The notes below the pieces were generated by a model. The model was not told where the DNA came from and searched no databases. It was given only the letters and a program-made list of their open reading frames with translations. A DNA stretch of 64,000 nt from Rhodospirillales bacterium URHD0017 (GTDB taxonomy: Bacteria > Pseudomonadota > Alphaproteobacteria > Reyranellales > Reyranellaceae): assembly GCA_900110395.1 (NCBI GenBank), contig FODP01000015.1:1-64000 (forward strand), in the 5' to 3' direction. Positions 7,196 through 15,487 of the stretch are shown here, in pieces (positions within the stretch are counted from its first letter, which is position 1; each line of letters starts with the position of its first letter). Both the position numbers and the translations under genes were made by a program.

Positions 7196-8071
7196 ATGGC
7201 GCCTTTCGATACCGGACTTGCCCCCACGACTGCGCCCGACGTCGCGCTGCGCCACATCGTGGCCGACTGCCATGCCGACCTCCGCAAGTACCGCGCCATC
7301 GTGCTGCAAAGCCGGCGGCCGATCGGCATCCATCAGACCCGGGTGTCGCTGCGCCGGCTGCGCGCGGCCTTCGGGCTGTTCCGCCATGCCGTCGATGGCC
7401 CGGTGATCCGCGCCCTGTCAGCCGAGGCCAAGTGGCTGGCCGGCGAATGCGCGCCGGCGCGCGACCTGCACGTCTTCCTGACGGAGACGGTCGAGGACGT
7501 GCCGCCGGTGGTGGCGCGGGTCGCCCGGCGGCTCGCCGACATCCATCTGCAGCGCGCCCGCTCGGCGCTTTCCGGCGCGCGGTTCGACGCGTTCGACCGT
7601 CAGCTCCACATTTTCCTCGACCTGTCGCCGGCCCATCCGACCGACCGGCTCGACGCGTTCGCCCGCGCCGAGCTCGACGCGCACCACGACAAGGTCATGA
7701 AGCGCGGCCGCAAGTTCGCCTCGATCGACCCCCACCGCCTGCACCGGCTGCGCATCGCCATCAAGAAGCTGCGCTATGCGGCCGACTTCCTGCGGCCGGC
7801 CTTTGCCTCGGCGGCGCCCAAGCCCTATATCCAAGCGACGGTGCGCCTGCAGGGCGCGCTCGGCGACATGAACGACCGCGCGGTTGCCCGCCACATGCTG
7901 GCCGACCTCGCCACGGCGGCGCGTCCCACCGAGGACGTGAAGAAGCCGCTGAAGCGCCTCGCCAAGCAGGCGGAAGCCGGCGCCAAACGCCGCCGCCGCA
8001 AGCTCGAGCGGGCGTGGGAAACGTTCAGGAAGACCGAGCGCTTCTGGCAGGTGTCACCCCTGTCGAAATAG
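7196..8071 (+). CDS. CHAD domain protein
   Basis: This is a 291-residue, mostly helical and strongly basic protein. CHAD domains carry conserved histidines and bind inorganic polyphosphate. Here two CHAD-type repeats are seen: IHQTRVSLRRLRAAFGLFR near residue 43, and HRLHRLRIAIKKLRYAADFL near residue 178. Each has the His-x-x-Arg-x-x-x-x-(Arg/Lys)-x-Leu-Arg pattern. The C-terminus is a Lys/Arg-rich helix. The N-terminal CYTH triphosphatase domain often fused to CHAD is absent, so it is a CHAD-only protein. The CobW-like gene follows 8 bases downstream, so co-transcription is likely. A role at polyphosphate granules is family knowledge, not shown here. Confidence 0.85.
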   Translation: MAPFDTGLAPTTAPDVALRHIVADCHADLRKYRAIVLQSRRPIGIHQTRVSLRRLRAAFGLFRHAVDGPVIRALSAEAKWLAGECAPARDLHVFLTETVEDVPPVVARVARRLADIHLQRARSALSGARFDAFDRQLHIFLDLSPAHPTDRLDAFARAELDAHHDKVMKRGRKFASIDPHRLHRLRIAIKKLRYAADFLRPAFASAAPKPYIQATVRLQGALGDMNDRAVARHMLADLATAARPTEDVKKPLKRLAKQAEAGAKRRRRKLERAWETFRKTERFWQVSPLSK

Positions 8072-8079
8072 GGTGAACG

Positions 8080-9243
8080 ATGAGCGACACGCAGACCGCC
8101 GCCGAACAGCGCATCCCCGTCACGGTGCTGACGGGCTTCCTGGGCAGCGGCAAGACCACGCTGCTGAACAAGCTGCTGCGCCGGCCCGAGCTCGCCGACA
8201 CCGCGGTGATCATCAACGAGTTCGGCGAGATCGGGCTCGACCATCTCCTGGTCGAGAAGTCCGACGACGAGGGCATGGTGACCCTGAACTCGGGCTGCCT
8301 GTGCTGCACGGTGCGCGGCGACCTGGTGCGCACCATGAGCGAGCTGTTCCTGAAACGCTCCAAGGGCGAGGTGACGCCGTTCAAGCGCATGGTGGTCGAG
8401 ACCACCGGCCTCGCCGATCCCGCGCCCATCCTGCACACGCTGATGACCGATCCCCTGCTCGCCTCGCGCTACCGGCTCGACGGCGTGGTGACCACGGTCG
8501 ACGGCGTCAACGGCGCGAGCACGCTCGACAATCACGAAGAGGCGGTGAAGCAGGCCGCCGTCGCCGACCGGCTGCTGCTGACCAAGAGCGACATCGCCGA
8601 CGCGCCCAAGCTCTCCGAGCTCAAGAGCCGCTTGCACCAGCTCAATCCCGGCGCGCCCTTCCATTCGATCTCGGACGGCGAGATCGATCCCAACGAGATC
8701 CTCAATGCCGGCCTCTACAATCCCGACACCAAGAGCGCCGACGTCAAGCGCTGGCTGCACGAAGAAGCCTACGATCACGGGCACGGCGGCGGCCACGGGC
8801 ACCATCATCACGGCCACGACGATCACGGCCACGAGCATGGTCATGACCACGAGCATGGCCACGGCGAGCAGGACCCGCACAACGTCAACCGCCACGACGA
8901 CCGCATCAAGGCGTTCTGCATGACCTTCGACGAGCCGATGAGCTGGTCGACGGTGGCGGCGGCGTTCGATGCGCTGGTGACCTATCGCGGCCCCGACCTT
9001 CTGCGGATGAAGGGCATCCTGAACGTCAAGGACACCGACAAGCCGGTCGTGATCCACGGCGTGCAGCACGTCTTCCATCCGCCTGCCACGCTCGATGCCT
9101 GGCCCGAGGGCGACGACCGCAAGAGCCGCGTGGTCTTCATCACCCGCGACATCGCCGAGAGCACCATCCGCAAGGTCTTCGCCTCGTTCTTCGAAGCCGA
9201 GAAGAAGGGCTGGAGCGGCCAGGTCGATCAGCAGCAACAGTAG
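8080..9243 (+). CDS. CobW/ZNG-type GTP-dependent metal chaperone
   Basis: This 387-residue G3E-family GTPase has a P-loop GFLGSGKTTLLNK at about residues 19-31. The metal-binding GCLCC motif lies near residue 72, a Walker B-like VVETTGLADP near residue 106, and a TKSD guanine-specificity motif near residue 168. A histidine-rich linker (about 227-268, dominated by HGH and HEHGH units) separates the GTPase from the C-terminal CobW_C domain. The family delivers zinc or cobalt to target enzymes. The long His tract suggests metal storage or sensing. A strong inverted repeat and a small terminator-like hairpin follow. No Zur site was identified. Confidence 0.9.
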   Translation: MSDTQTAAEQRIPVTVLTGFLGSGKTTLLNKLLRRPELADTAVIINEFGEIGLDHLLVEKSDDEGMVTLNSGCLCCTVRGDLVRTMSELFLKRSKGEVTPFKRMVVETTGLADPAPILHTLMTDPLLASRYRLDGVVTTVDGVNGASTLDNHEEAVKQAAVADRLLLTKSDIADAPKLSELKSRLHQLNPGAPFHSISDGEIDPNEILNAGLYNPDTKSADVKRWLHEEAYDHGHGGGHGHHHHGHDDHGHEHGHDHEHGHGEQDPHNVNRHDDRIKAFCMTFDEPMSWSTVAAAFDALVTYRGPDLLRMKGILNVKDTDKPVVIHGVQHVFHPPATLDAWPEGDDRKSRVVFITRDIAESTIRKVFASFFEAEKKGWSGQVDQQQQ

Positions 9244-9245
9244 TT

Positions 9246-9330
9246 TGCTGGGAGCGCGCCACTCCGTGGCGCTCATGGGCATCCAGACCATAGTCTGAGA
9301 TGAGCGCCACGGAGTGGCGCGCTCCCAGCA
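9246..9330. repeat. Perfect 31-bp inverted repeat made of two REP-like hairpins
   Basis: Bases 9246-9276 and 9300-9330 are perfect reverse complements with a 23-base spacer. Each arm is itself a small palindrome (CGCCAC-GGA-GTGGCG within the ATGAGCG...GCGCTCC frame). It follows the cobW-like gene and may act in transcript 3'-end formation or as a REP-type repeat. Related copies occur at 24119, 31936, 34171 and 34324. Confidence 0.85.
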
Positions 9331-9333
9331 ATG

Positions 9334-9353
9334 AACCGCGCTGCGGTTTTTCC
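9334..9353 (+). terminator. Small rho-independent terminator-like hairpin
   Basis: AACCGC-GCT-GCGGTT is followed directly by TTTCC. It lies after the cobW-like gene and the REP-type inverted repeat and before leuC. The stem is only six pairs, so termination may be partial. Confidence 0.4.
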
Positions 9354-9438
9354 TTCCGACTCTGAATCGTTGTCGCCAACCCCCAAAGTGTGGTGGGGTG
9401 CGCATCCGCGCGGCAACGACCGGGCGAGAGGAAATGCC

Positions 9439-10836
9439 ATGCCGGGTCAGACCCTGTTCGACAAGATCTGGGGACGCCATGTCATCGCCGATCTCGGCGA
9501 CGACTACGCGCTCCTGCACATCAGCCGCCACCTGATGCATGACGGCGGCGGCCGCGGGCTCGCCATGATCAAGAGCGCCGGCCAGACGGTGCGCAACCCG
9601 GACCTCACCTTCGCCACCTTCGACCACGTCATCTCGACCGAGCCCGGCCGCACCCACGACACGCTGAAGCCCTACGCCCAGCGGCTGTACGACATGCGCA
9701 GCGAGGCCAAGCGCTGGGGCATCAAGCTCTTCGACCTCGGCCAGCCCGGCCAGGGCATCATCCACGTCGTCGGCCCCGAGCAGGGCATCACGCTTCCCGG
9801 CACCCTGCTGGTGTGCGGCGACAGCCACACCTGCACCCACGGCGGCATGGGCGCCATCGCCTTCGGCATCGGCGCCACCGAGGTGATCCATGTGCTGGCG
9901 ACGCAATCGCTGGTCCAGCGCAAGCCCAAGCGCCTGCGCGTCACCTTCGAGGGCACGCGTCATCCGGGCGTCACGCCCAAGGACATGATCCTGCACCTGA
10001 TCGGCCAGATCGGCACCGCGGGAGGCACGGGCTACGCCGTCGAGTATGCCGGCAGCGCCATCCGTGCACTCGAGGTCGAGGGCCGGCTCACGATCTGCAA
10101 TCTCTCGATCGAGCTCGGCGCCAAGATCGGCATGATCGCACCGGACGAGAAGACCTTCGAGTACCTGAAGGGCCGGCCCTTCGCGCCGACCGGCGCGCTG
10201 TGGGACCGCGCCGTCGCCGACTGGCGCGCGCTCGCCAGCGACGCCGACGCGGTGTTCGACCGCGAGGTCACGGTCGACGTCGGCAAGATCGTCCCGCAGA
10301 TCACCTGGGGCACCAGCCCCGAGCAGGTGATCCCCGTCACCGACACCGTGCCCGATCCGGCGAGCGCCGCCGATCCCGACAAGAAGAAGGCCATGCAGAT
10401 GGCGCTCGACTACATGGGCTTGACGGCAGGCCAGCGCATCCAGGACGCCAAGATCGACTGGGTGTTCATCGGCTCATGCACCAACAGTCGCATCTCCGAC
10501 CTGCGCGCCGCCGCCGCGGTCGCCAAGGGCCGCAAGGTGGCGGGCCATGTCCGTGCCTGGGTCGTGCCGGGCTCGGAGAACATCAAGCGCCAGGCGGAGG
10601 CCGAGGGCATCGACCGCGTCTTCAAGGAGGCAGGCTTCGAATGGCGCGAGCCCGGCTGCTCGATGTGCCTCGCCGTCAACGGCGACACGATCGCGCCGGG
10701 ACAGCGCAGCGTCTCGACCTCCAACCGCAACTTCGTCGGCCGCCAGGGGCCGGGCGGGCGCACGCATCTTGCCAGCCCGGCGATGGCCGCGGCCGCCGCC
10801 ATCGCCGGCCACATCGCCGATGTCCGTTCGATCTAG
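9439..10836 (+). CDS. leuC: 3-isopropylmalate dehydratase large subunit (aconitase family)
   Basis: This 465-residue protein, the normal LeuC size, isomerises 2-isopropylmalate to 3-isopropylmalate in leucine synthesis, together with LeuD. The three 4Fe-4S cysteines are visible: IGSCTNSR near residue 345 and GCSMC near residue 405. Substrate loops GDSHTCTHGGMGA and VSTSNRNFVGRQG are also present. ATG 9439 follows an AGAGGA site and matches other LeuC N-termini (QTLFDKIW); the frame is open upstream but without support. leuD follows by 9 bases. leuB is not adjacent, and an ABC transporter follows, so a related hydro-lyase role (homoaconitase or dimethylmalate type) is possible. Confidence 0.88.
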   Translation: MPGQTLFDKIWGRHVIADLGDDYALLHISRHLMHDGGGRGLAMIKSAGQTVRNPDLTFATFDHVISTEPGRTHDTLKPYAQRLYDMRSEAKRWGIKLFDLGQPGQGIIHVVGPEQGITLPGTLLVCGDSHTCTHGGMGAIAFGIGATEVIHVLATQSLVQRKPKRLRVTFEGTRHPGVTPKDMILHLIGQIGTAGGTGYAVEYAGSAIRALEVEGRLTICNLSIELGAKIGMIAPDEKTFEYLKGRPFAPTGALWDRAVADWRALASDADAVFDREVTVDVGKIVPQITWGTSPEQVIPVTDTVPDPASAADPDKKKAMQMALDYMGLTAGQRIQDAKIDWVFIGSCTNSRISDLRAAAAVAKGRKVAGHVRAWVVPGSENIKRQAEAEGIDRVFKEAGFEWREPGCSMCLAVNGDTIAPGQRSVSTSNRNFVGRQGPGGRTHLASPAMAAAAAIAGHIADVRSI

Positions 10837-10845
10837 AGGCCGATC

Positions 10846-11481
10846 ATGAAAGCCTTCACCGAACTCGACGCCATCGCCTCGCCGGTGATGCGCCAGAACA
10901 TCGACACCGACATCGTGATCCCGATCCATCGCCTGCGCGACGTGGCCCAGGCCGAGCTCGGCCCCTACGCCTTCGAGCCATTGCGCTACCTGCCCGACGG
11001 CAGCGACAATCCCGAGTTCCCGCTGAACAAGCCCGCCTACAAGGGCGCCGAGATCCTGGTTGCCGACACCAACTTCGCCTGCGGCTCCAGCCGCGAGGGC
11101 GCGGTGTGGGCGCTGATGGGCATGGGCATCCGCGCCGTCATCGCCCCGTCGTTCGGGCCGATCTTCCACAACAACTGCTTCCAGAACGGCGTGCTACCCA
11201 TCCAGCTCGACCGCGCGGACGTCCTCGCCATCGCCGCCGAGCTCGAAGGCGCGACGCGGCCCGGCGCCAACAGCGAGCCGCGTCTGGCCATCAACCTGCA
11301 CGACCGCACGGTGACGACGCCGTCGGGCCGCAAGATCGAGTTCAAGGTCGACGGCATCCGCCGCGACGCCCTGCTGAAGGGCCTGAACGAGGTCGAGCTG
11401 ACCCTGACGCGCGAGCGCGAGATCGCCGCCCACCAGGCCAAGGCACGGGCTGCAGCGCCGTGGCTCTATCCAACAAGGTAA
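10846..11481 (+). CDS. leuD: 3-isopropylmalate dehydratase small subunit
   Basis: The protein has 211 residues and is the swivelling domain partner of LeuC. Motifs include QNIDTDIVIP near the N-terminus, FACGSSREGAVWAL near residue 78, and FGPIFHNNCFQNGVLP near residue 104; all are typical of LeuD. The leuC-leuD gap of 9 bases implies one transcript. LeuD proteins of the true leucine pathway usually have the same size. The next gene starts 38 bases later and encodes an exported binding protein. Confidence 0.88.
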   Translation: MKAFTELDAIASPVMRQNIDTDIVIPIHRLRDVAQAELGPYAFEPLRYLPDGSDNPEFPLNKPAYKGAEILVADTNFACGSSREGAVWALMGMGIRAVIAPSFGPIFHNNCFQNGVLPIQLDRADVLAIAAELEGATRPGANSEPRLAINLHDRTVTTPSGRKIEFKVDGIRRDALLKGLNEVELTLTREREIAAHQAKARAAAPWLYPTR

Positions 11482-11519
11482 GATTCAAGCCGCGGTCCAA
11501 TGAAACGGGAGGAAGAACG

Positions 11520-12569
11520 ATGGTTTCTGTCATCAGGCGCCGCAGCATCATTGCGGTCGCGGTGTCGGCGCCGGCATGGGCGATGGCCGGCGCACAGGCC
11601 CAGGGCAAGACGGGCACGTCGGTCTATCCGGTCGCGGTGCCGACCTACGAGGTGCAGTTCGTCGCCCAGGAGAAGGGCTACTTCAAGGACGAAGGCTACG
11701 ACTTCAAGCTGATCCAGGGCGGCAGCGGCGTGAAGACGCGCGAGATCCTGGCCTCGCGCCAGGGCGACTTCGCCATCGCCGACATCCTGCACGTGCTGCA
11801 GCTCAACAAGAACGGCCGGCCGACCCGGGCGCTGAACACGCTCGACCAGCGCGCGCCCGGCGTGCGCTTCGCCGTGCGCAAGGACCTCTTCGACCAGGGC
11901 ATCGACACGGTGCAGAAGGCCGCCGCCTTCAAGCGGCCCGACGGCCGGCGCGCCATCTTCGGCGTGAGCTCGCTCGGCGGCACCTCGCACCTGTGGTCGC
12001 ACTATTTCATGGACAGGATGGGGCTCGCCGACAAGGTGACCTGGGTGCAAACCGGCAATGTCGAGACCATGCTGGGCGCGCTCAAGACCAAGCAGGTCGA
12101 CGTGCTGTCGAGCGCCATCTCGGTGACGACCGAGGCCGAGCGCAACGGCTGGGGCAAGGTCATTTATTCGCCGAGCGACGCCAAGGTCTGGAATTCCGTG
12201 ATCGGCGGGCCGGTGCCGGTGAACGTCAACTTCTGCCTCGTCCAGACGATCGACAAGGAGCCGGAGAAGGTCCAGGCCTTCACCAACGCCATGTGGCGCG
12301 CCCAGCAATGGATCAAGGCCAACAATCCCGAGAGCATCCTGGGCACCATCGAACGCTTCGTCGGCTCGACCTCGCGCGACGCCAATCTGCTCGAGATCGG
12401 CGAGCTGAAGGAGGTCGCCGACTGGAACGGCCTGATCACGCCCGACTCCTACGCCCGTGGCGAGAAGGTCTGGCTGAGCGAGCTCACCGGCATCACCCAG
12501 CCCATCAAGCTGGAGGACGCCGTCGCCGACAAGTTCCTCAAGGCGGCGCATGCCAAATATCCCGCCTGA
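11520..12569 (+). CDS. NitT/TauT-type ABC transporter substrate-binding protein
   Basis: The protein has 349 residues with a signal peptide (VIRRRSIIAVAVSAPAWAMA, cleavage near AQA). The mature part is an NMT1/SsuA-like type II binding fold: VAVPTYEVQFVAQEKGYFKDEGYDF, GGSGVKTREILASRQGDFAI, SSLGGTSHLW and VNVNFCLVQTI. It should collect an organic substrate in the periplasm for the following ATPase and permease. An AGGAAGAACG site precedes ATG 11520. The gene overlaps the ATPase gene by 20 bases. The ligand is unknown; association with leuCD hints at a branched or tricarboxylic acid. Confidence 0.85.
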   Translation: MVSVIRRRSIIAVAVSAPAWAMAGAQAQGKTGTSVYPVAVPTYEVQFVAQEKGYFKDEGYDFKLIQGGSGVKTREILASRQGDFAIADILHVLQLNKNGRPTRALNTLDQRAPGVRFAVRKDLFDQGIDTVQKAAAFKRPDGRRAIFGVSSLGGTSHLWSHYFMDRMGLADKVTWVQTGNVETMLGALKTKQVDVLSSAISVTTEAERNGWGKVIYSPSDAKVWNSVIGGPVPVNVNFCLVQTIDKEPEKVQAFTNAMWRAQQWIKANNPESILGTIERFVGSTSRDANLLEIGELKEVADWNGLITPDSYARGEKVWLSELTGITQPIKLEDAVADKFLKAAHAKYPA

Positions 12570-13377
12570 CTTTGCGCCTGAGGAGCTTCGCTGCCGCATC
12601 GAGATCGACAGGCTTCGCAAGATCTTCCTCGCCCAAGGCCGCGAGGTCCTGGCCGTTGACGACGCCTCGTTCCGCATCAACGACGGCGAGTTCGTGGCCC
12701 TGCTCGGCCCCTCGGGCTGCGGCAAGAGCACCATCCTCAACATGGTGGCGACGCTGATCACGCCCAACGGCGGCGACATCCGCGTCGATGACTCGGTGGT
12801 CGTGCCCGGCCGGCCGATCCGCAATGTCGGCTACGTCTTCCAGAAGGACACGCTGTTTCCCTGGCGCACTGTCGAGGGCAACATCGGCTACGCGCTCGAG
12901 CTGACCGGCGTGCCGACCGAGGAACGCAAGACGCGCGTCGCCGAGGCGATCCATCAGGCCGGCCTCGACGGCTTCGGCCGCTTCTATCCCGCGTCGCTGT
13001 CGGGCGGCATGCGCCAGCGCGTGTCGCTGATGCGCACGCTGATTGCCCGGCCCGAAATCCTCCTGATGGACGAGCCGTTCGGCGCGCTCGACACCCACAC
13101 CAAGCTCGACATGCATTCGGTGCTGCTGAGCCTGTGGGAGCGCGAGCGCCAGACCGTGCTGTTCGTCACCCACGATCTCGGCGAGGCGCTGACCCTGGCC
13201 GACCGTATCATCCTGATGTCGGCGCGGCCGGGCCGGGTGAAGGCCGACTTCAAGGTCGATTTCGCTCGCCCGCGCGATGCCGTGAAGCTGCGCGAGACGC
13301 CGCAGTATGCCGAGCTGTTCTCGAAGGTCTGGCACTCGCTGGGCGAGGAATTCGCCAAAGGCAGCAGCCCGACATGA
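12550..13377 (+). CDS. ABC transporter ATP-binding protein (NitT/TauT family)
   Basis: This 275-residue nucleotide-binding subunit has Walker A GPSGCGKST near residue 54, a Q-loop FQKDTLFPW, ABC signature LSGGMRQRV near residue 152, Walker B ILLMDEPFGALD and an H-loop FVTHDLGEA. The architecture matches SsuB/TauB/NrtD. Its start lies inside the 3' end of the binding-protein gene and its stop shares ATGA with the permease start, so the three are translationally coupled. It powers import by the adjacent permease. Confidence 0.92.
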   Translation: MPNIPPDFAPEELRCRIEIDRLRKIFLAQGREVLAVDDASFRINDGEFVALLGPSGCGKSTILNMVATLITPNGGDIRVDDSVVVPGRPIRNVGYVFQKDTLFPWRTVEGNIGYALELTGVPTEERKTRVAEAIHQAGLDGFGRFYPASLSGGMRQRVSLMRTLIARPEILLMDEPFGALDTHTKLDMHSVLLSLWERERQTVLFVTHDLGEALTLADRIILMSARPGRVKADFKVDFARPRDAVKLRETPQYAELFSKVWHSLGEEFAKGSSPT

Positions 13378-14240
13378 GGCGGGCCATGACGCTGTTCTGG
13401 CAGGTCGCCATCGGGCTCGGCGCGCTCGCCATCTGGGAATGGGGCTGGGACCTGCACGCCCAGGTGCCGTGGCTGGTGCCCGATATCCTCGACCCCTACT
13501 TCGTCTCCAAGCCGTCCGAGATCTTCAAGCAGTTCCTGCGCATGGGTTGCCTGGTCAGCCCGCGCGGCGAGTGGACGCTGGGCACGCCGGGCGCCTTCGA
13601 GAAGTGCATCGGCCGGTCGGAGAACAACCTCTGGATCGCCACCTACTTCACCCTGAAGAACACGCTGTGGGGCTTCGCCACCGGCGTGAGCTCGGGCTTC
13701 GTGCTCGGCCTGCTGCTCGGACGCTCCGATCGGCTGAGCGAGATCTTCTATCCCTACATCACCGCCTTCAACTCGATCCCGCGCATTGCCCTCGCCCCCA
13801 TCATCATCCTGGCCTTCGGCATCGGCGATGCCTCCAAGATCGTGACCGCCTGGCTGGTCGTGGTCTTCCTGGTGTTCTTCAACACCTTCGAGGGCGCGAG
13901 AGCGGTCGACCGCGACCACATCAACGCCGCCCGCCTCCTGGGCGCCGGCGAATGGCAGGTGACGCGCACGGTGATCGTGCCCTCGACCATGGCCTGGCTG
14001 TTCGCCTCGCTCACCCCCGCCGTCTCGTTCTCCCTGATCGGCGTCATCGTCGGCGAGTTCATCGGCGCCGAGCACGGCATCGGCCGCATGATCATCGAGG
14101 CCGAGGCGCGCGGCGAGGCCGCCGGCATGATGGTGGCGGTGTTCGTGCTGATGATCGTGGGCGTGATCCTGGCCACGATCGTGCGCCACATCCAGGCCTA
14201 CCTGCTGCGCTGGCGGCCGGCCTCGACCATGGCGACATGA
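13374..14240 (+). CDS. ABC transporter permease (NitT/TauT family)
   Basis: This 288-residue inner-membrane protein has a hydrophobic N-terminal helix (VAIGLGALAIWEW) and about five further spans. The conserved cytoplasmic EAA-type loop (INAARLLGAGEWQVTRTVIVPS near residue 183) docks to the ATPase. Compared with SsuC-like permeases it has an extended loop of about 45 residues (around codons 55-90) before the first core helix. Start ATG 13374 overlaps the ATPase stop. It is the last gene of the transporter operon. Confidence 0.9.
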   Translation: MRRAMTLFWQVAIGLGALAIWEWGWDLHAQVPWLVPDILDPYFVSKPSEIFKQFLRMGCLVSPRGEWTLGTPGAFEKCIGRSENNLWIATYFTLKNTLWGFATGVSSGFVLGLLLGRSDRLSEIFYPYITAFNSIPRIALAPIIILAFGIGDASKIVTAWLVVVFLVFFNTFEGARAVDRDHINAARLLGAGEWQVTRTVIVPSTMAWLFASLTPAVSFSLIGVIVGEFIGAEHGIGRMIIEAEARGEAAGMMVAVFVLMIVGVILATIVRHIQAYLLRWRPASTMAT

Positions 14241-14288
14241 ATCGCGCTAATATGCGGCGCCCTGGGTTGACCCGGCTGGGAGATGCCG

Positions 14289-14453
14289 ATGTATACGGCT
14301 TTGGTCATTGTCGTGATCGTCGTCATCACGATGGGCGTGCCTGCCGTTGTGTGGCTGACGAAACTGATACGTCCGCCGAAACCGAAAGAAGAAAGAATCC
14401 ATCGCGGGGTCGAGGAAGCGCGAAAGCGGATCAATAGATACTTCCGCTACTAA
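14289..14453 (+). CDS. Short single-span membrane protein
   Basis: This 54-residue frame starts MYTALVIVVIVVITMGVPAV (one membrane helix) and ends with a basic, amphipathic tail (KPKEERIHRG, then EEARKRINRYFRY). A GGGAG site eight bases before ATG 14289 favours this start over ATG 14283. It lies between the ABC permease and the TctC-type gene. No family is recognised. The charged tail suggests a membrane-anchored accessory peptide. Confidence 0.5.
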   Translation: MYTALVIVVIVVITMGVPAVVWLTKLIRPPKPKEERIHRGVEEARKRINRYFRY

Positions 14454-14518
14454 GGCCGCCGTGGCATGACGAACGTATAACCACGCAGACAACGACGTGG
14501 CATTCAGGGAGGATCATC

Positions 14519-15487
14519 ATGCTTCGCATTGCACGACGCAGTCTGTTGATCGGGTCGCTTGCCGTCGCGACCACGCCGGCACTGGGCCAGGCCTGGCCCA
14601 CCAGACCGATCAGGATCGTGGTGCCGTTCGGACCGGGCGGGCCGGCCGACATCTACGCGCGCGTGCTCGGGCAGGAGCTGGGTGAGGCGCTGAAGCAGCA
14701 GTTCGTGATCGAGAACAAGACGGGCGCCGGTGGCACGATCGGCGCCGACATCGTCGCCAAGGCCGCGCCCGACGGCTACGCGCTGCTGATGATGTCCAAC
14801 ACGCTCACCACCAACGAGACGCTGCTGGCCAACAAGCCCTATGCCCTGATGCGCGATCTCACCGCGGTGGCACCGGTCAATTCGTCGGACCTGGTGATGG
14901 TGGTCTCGCCGTCGGTGAAGGCCACGACCCTGAAGGAGCTCATAGCGCTCGCCAAGGCCGAGCCGGGCAAGCTCGCCTATGCCTCGGCCGGCCCGGGCAC
15001 GCCCTATCATCTCTCGGTCGAGCTGTTCAAGACCATGACCGGCACCGACCTGCTGCACGTGCCTTTCAAGAACAGCGGCGATGCGCGCAACGCCGTGGTC
15101 GGCGGACACGTGCAGCTCATGCTGGATGCGGTCACGGCCATGAAGCCCATCATCGACAGCGGCCAGGTGCGCGCGCTCGCGACCACGGGCGACAAACGCT
15201 CGGCCGTGCTGCCCGACGTCCCCACCGTCAGCGAGGCGGGCGTGCCGGGCTACGAGGCGACCTTGTGGCTCGGCATCATGGCGCCCGCGGGCACACCCAA
15301 GGACATCGTCGAGCGGCTGAACAGCGAGATCACCAAGGCGGTCGCCAAGCCCGCCATCCGCGACGCCTGGGCCAAGCAGGGCGCCGTGCCCATGACCATG
15401 ACGCCCGCCCAGTTCGAGACCTTCCTCAAGGGCGACATCGAGAAGTGGGCCAAGGTCATCCAGCAGGCCGGCCTCAAGGCGCCGTGA
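14519..15487 (+). CDS. Tripartite tricarboxylate transporter substrate-binding protein (TctC/Bug family)
   Basis: The protein has 322 residues with a signal peptide (RRSLLIGSLAVATTPALGQA). The mature domain shows the Bug family text WPTRPIRIVVPFGPGGPADIYAR, an ENKTGAGGTIGADIVAKAAPDGY loop, LAYASAGPGTPYHL, and PTVSEAGVPGYEATLWLG. These periplasmic proteins bind carboxylates or similar small organics. TctA and TctB membrane partners are not nearby, as is common for the expanded Bug family. A GGGAGGATC site precedes ATG 14519. The stop overlaps the GTG start of the next binding-protein-like gene. Confidence 0.9.
   Translation: MLRIARRSLLIGSLAVATTPALGQAWPTRPIRIVVPFGPGGPADIYARVLGQELGEALKQQFVIENKTGAGGTIGADIVAKAAPDGYALLMMSNTLTTNETLLANKPYALMRDLTAVAPVNSSDLVMVVSPSVKATTLKELIALAKAEPGKLAYASAGPGTPYHLSVELFKTMTGTDLLHVPFKNSGDARNAVVGGHVQLMLDAVTAMKPIIDSGQVRALATTGDKRSAVLPDVPTVSEAGVPGYEATLWLGIMAPAGTPKDIVERLNSEITKAVAKPAIRDAWAKQGAVPMTMTPAQFETFLKGDIEKWAKVIQQAGLKAP

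Noticed and set aside
7825..9996. A 723-codon minus-strand frame opposite the cobW-like gene and leuC
   Set aside because: It runs through the perfect inverted repeat and two clear genes on the other strand; the translation is low-complexity.
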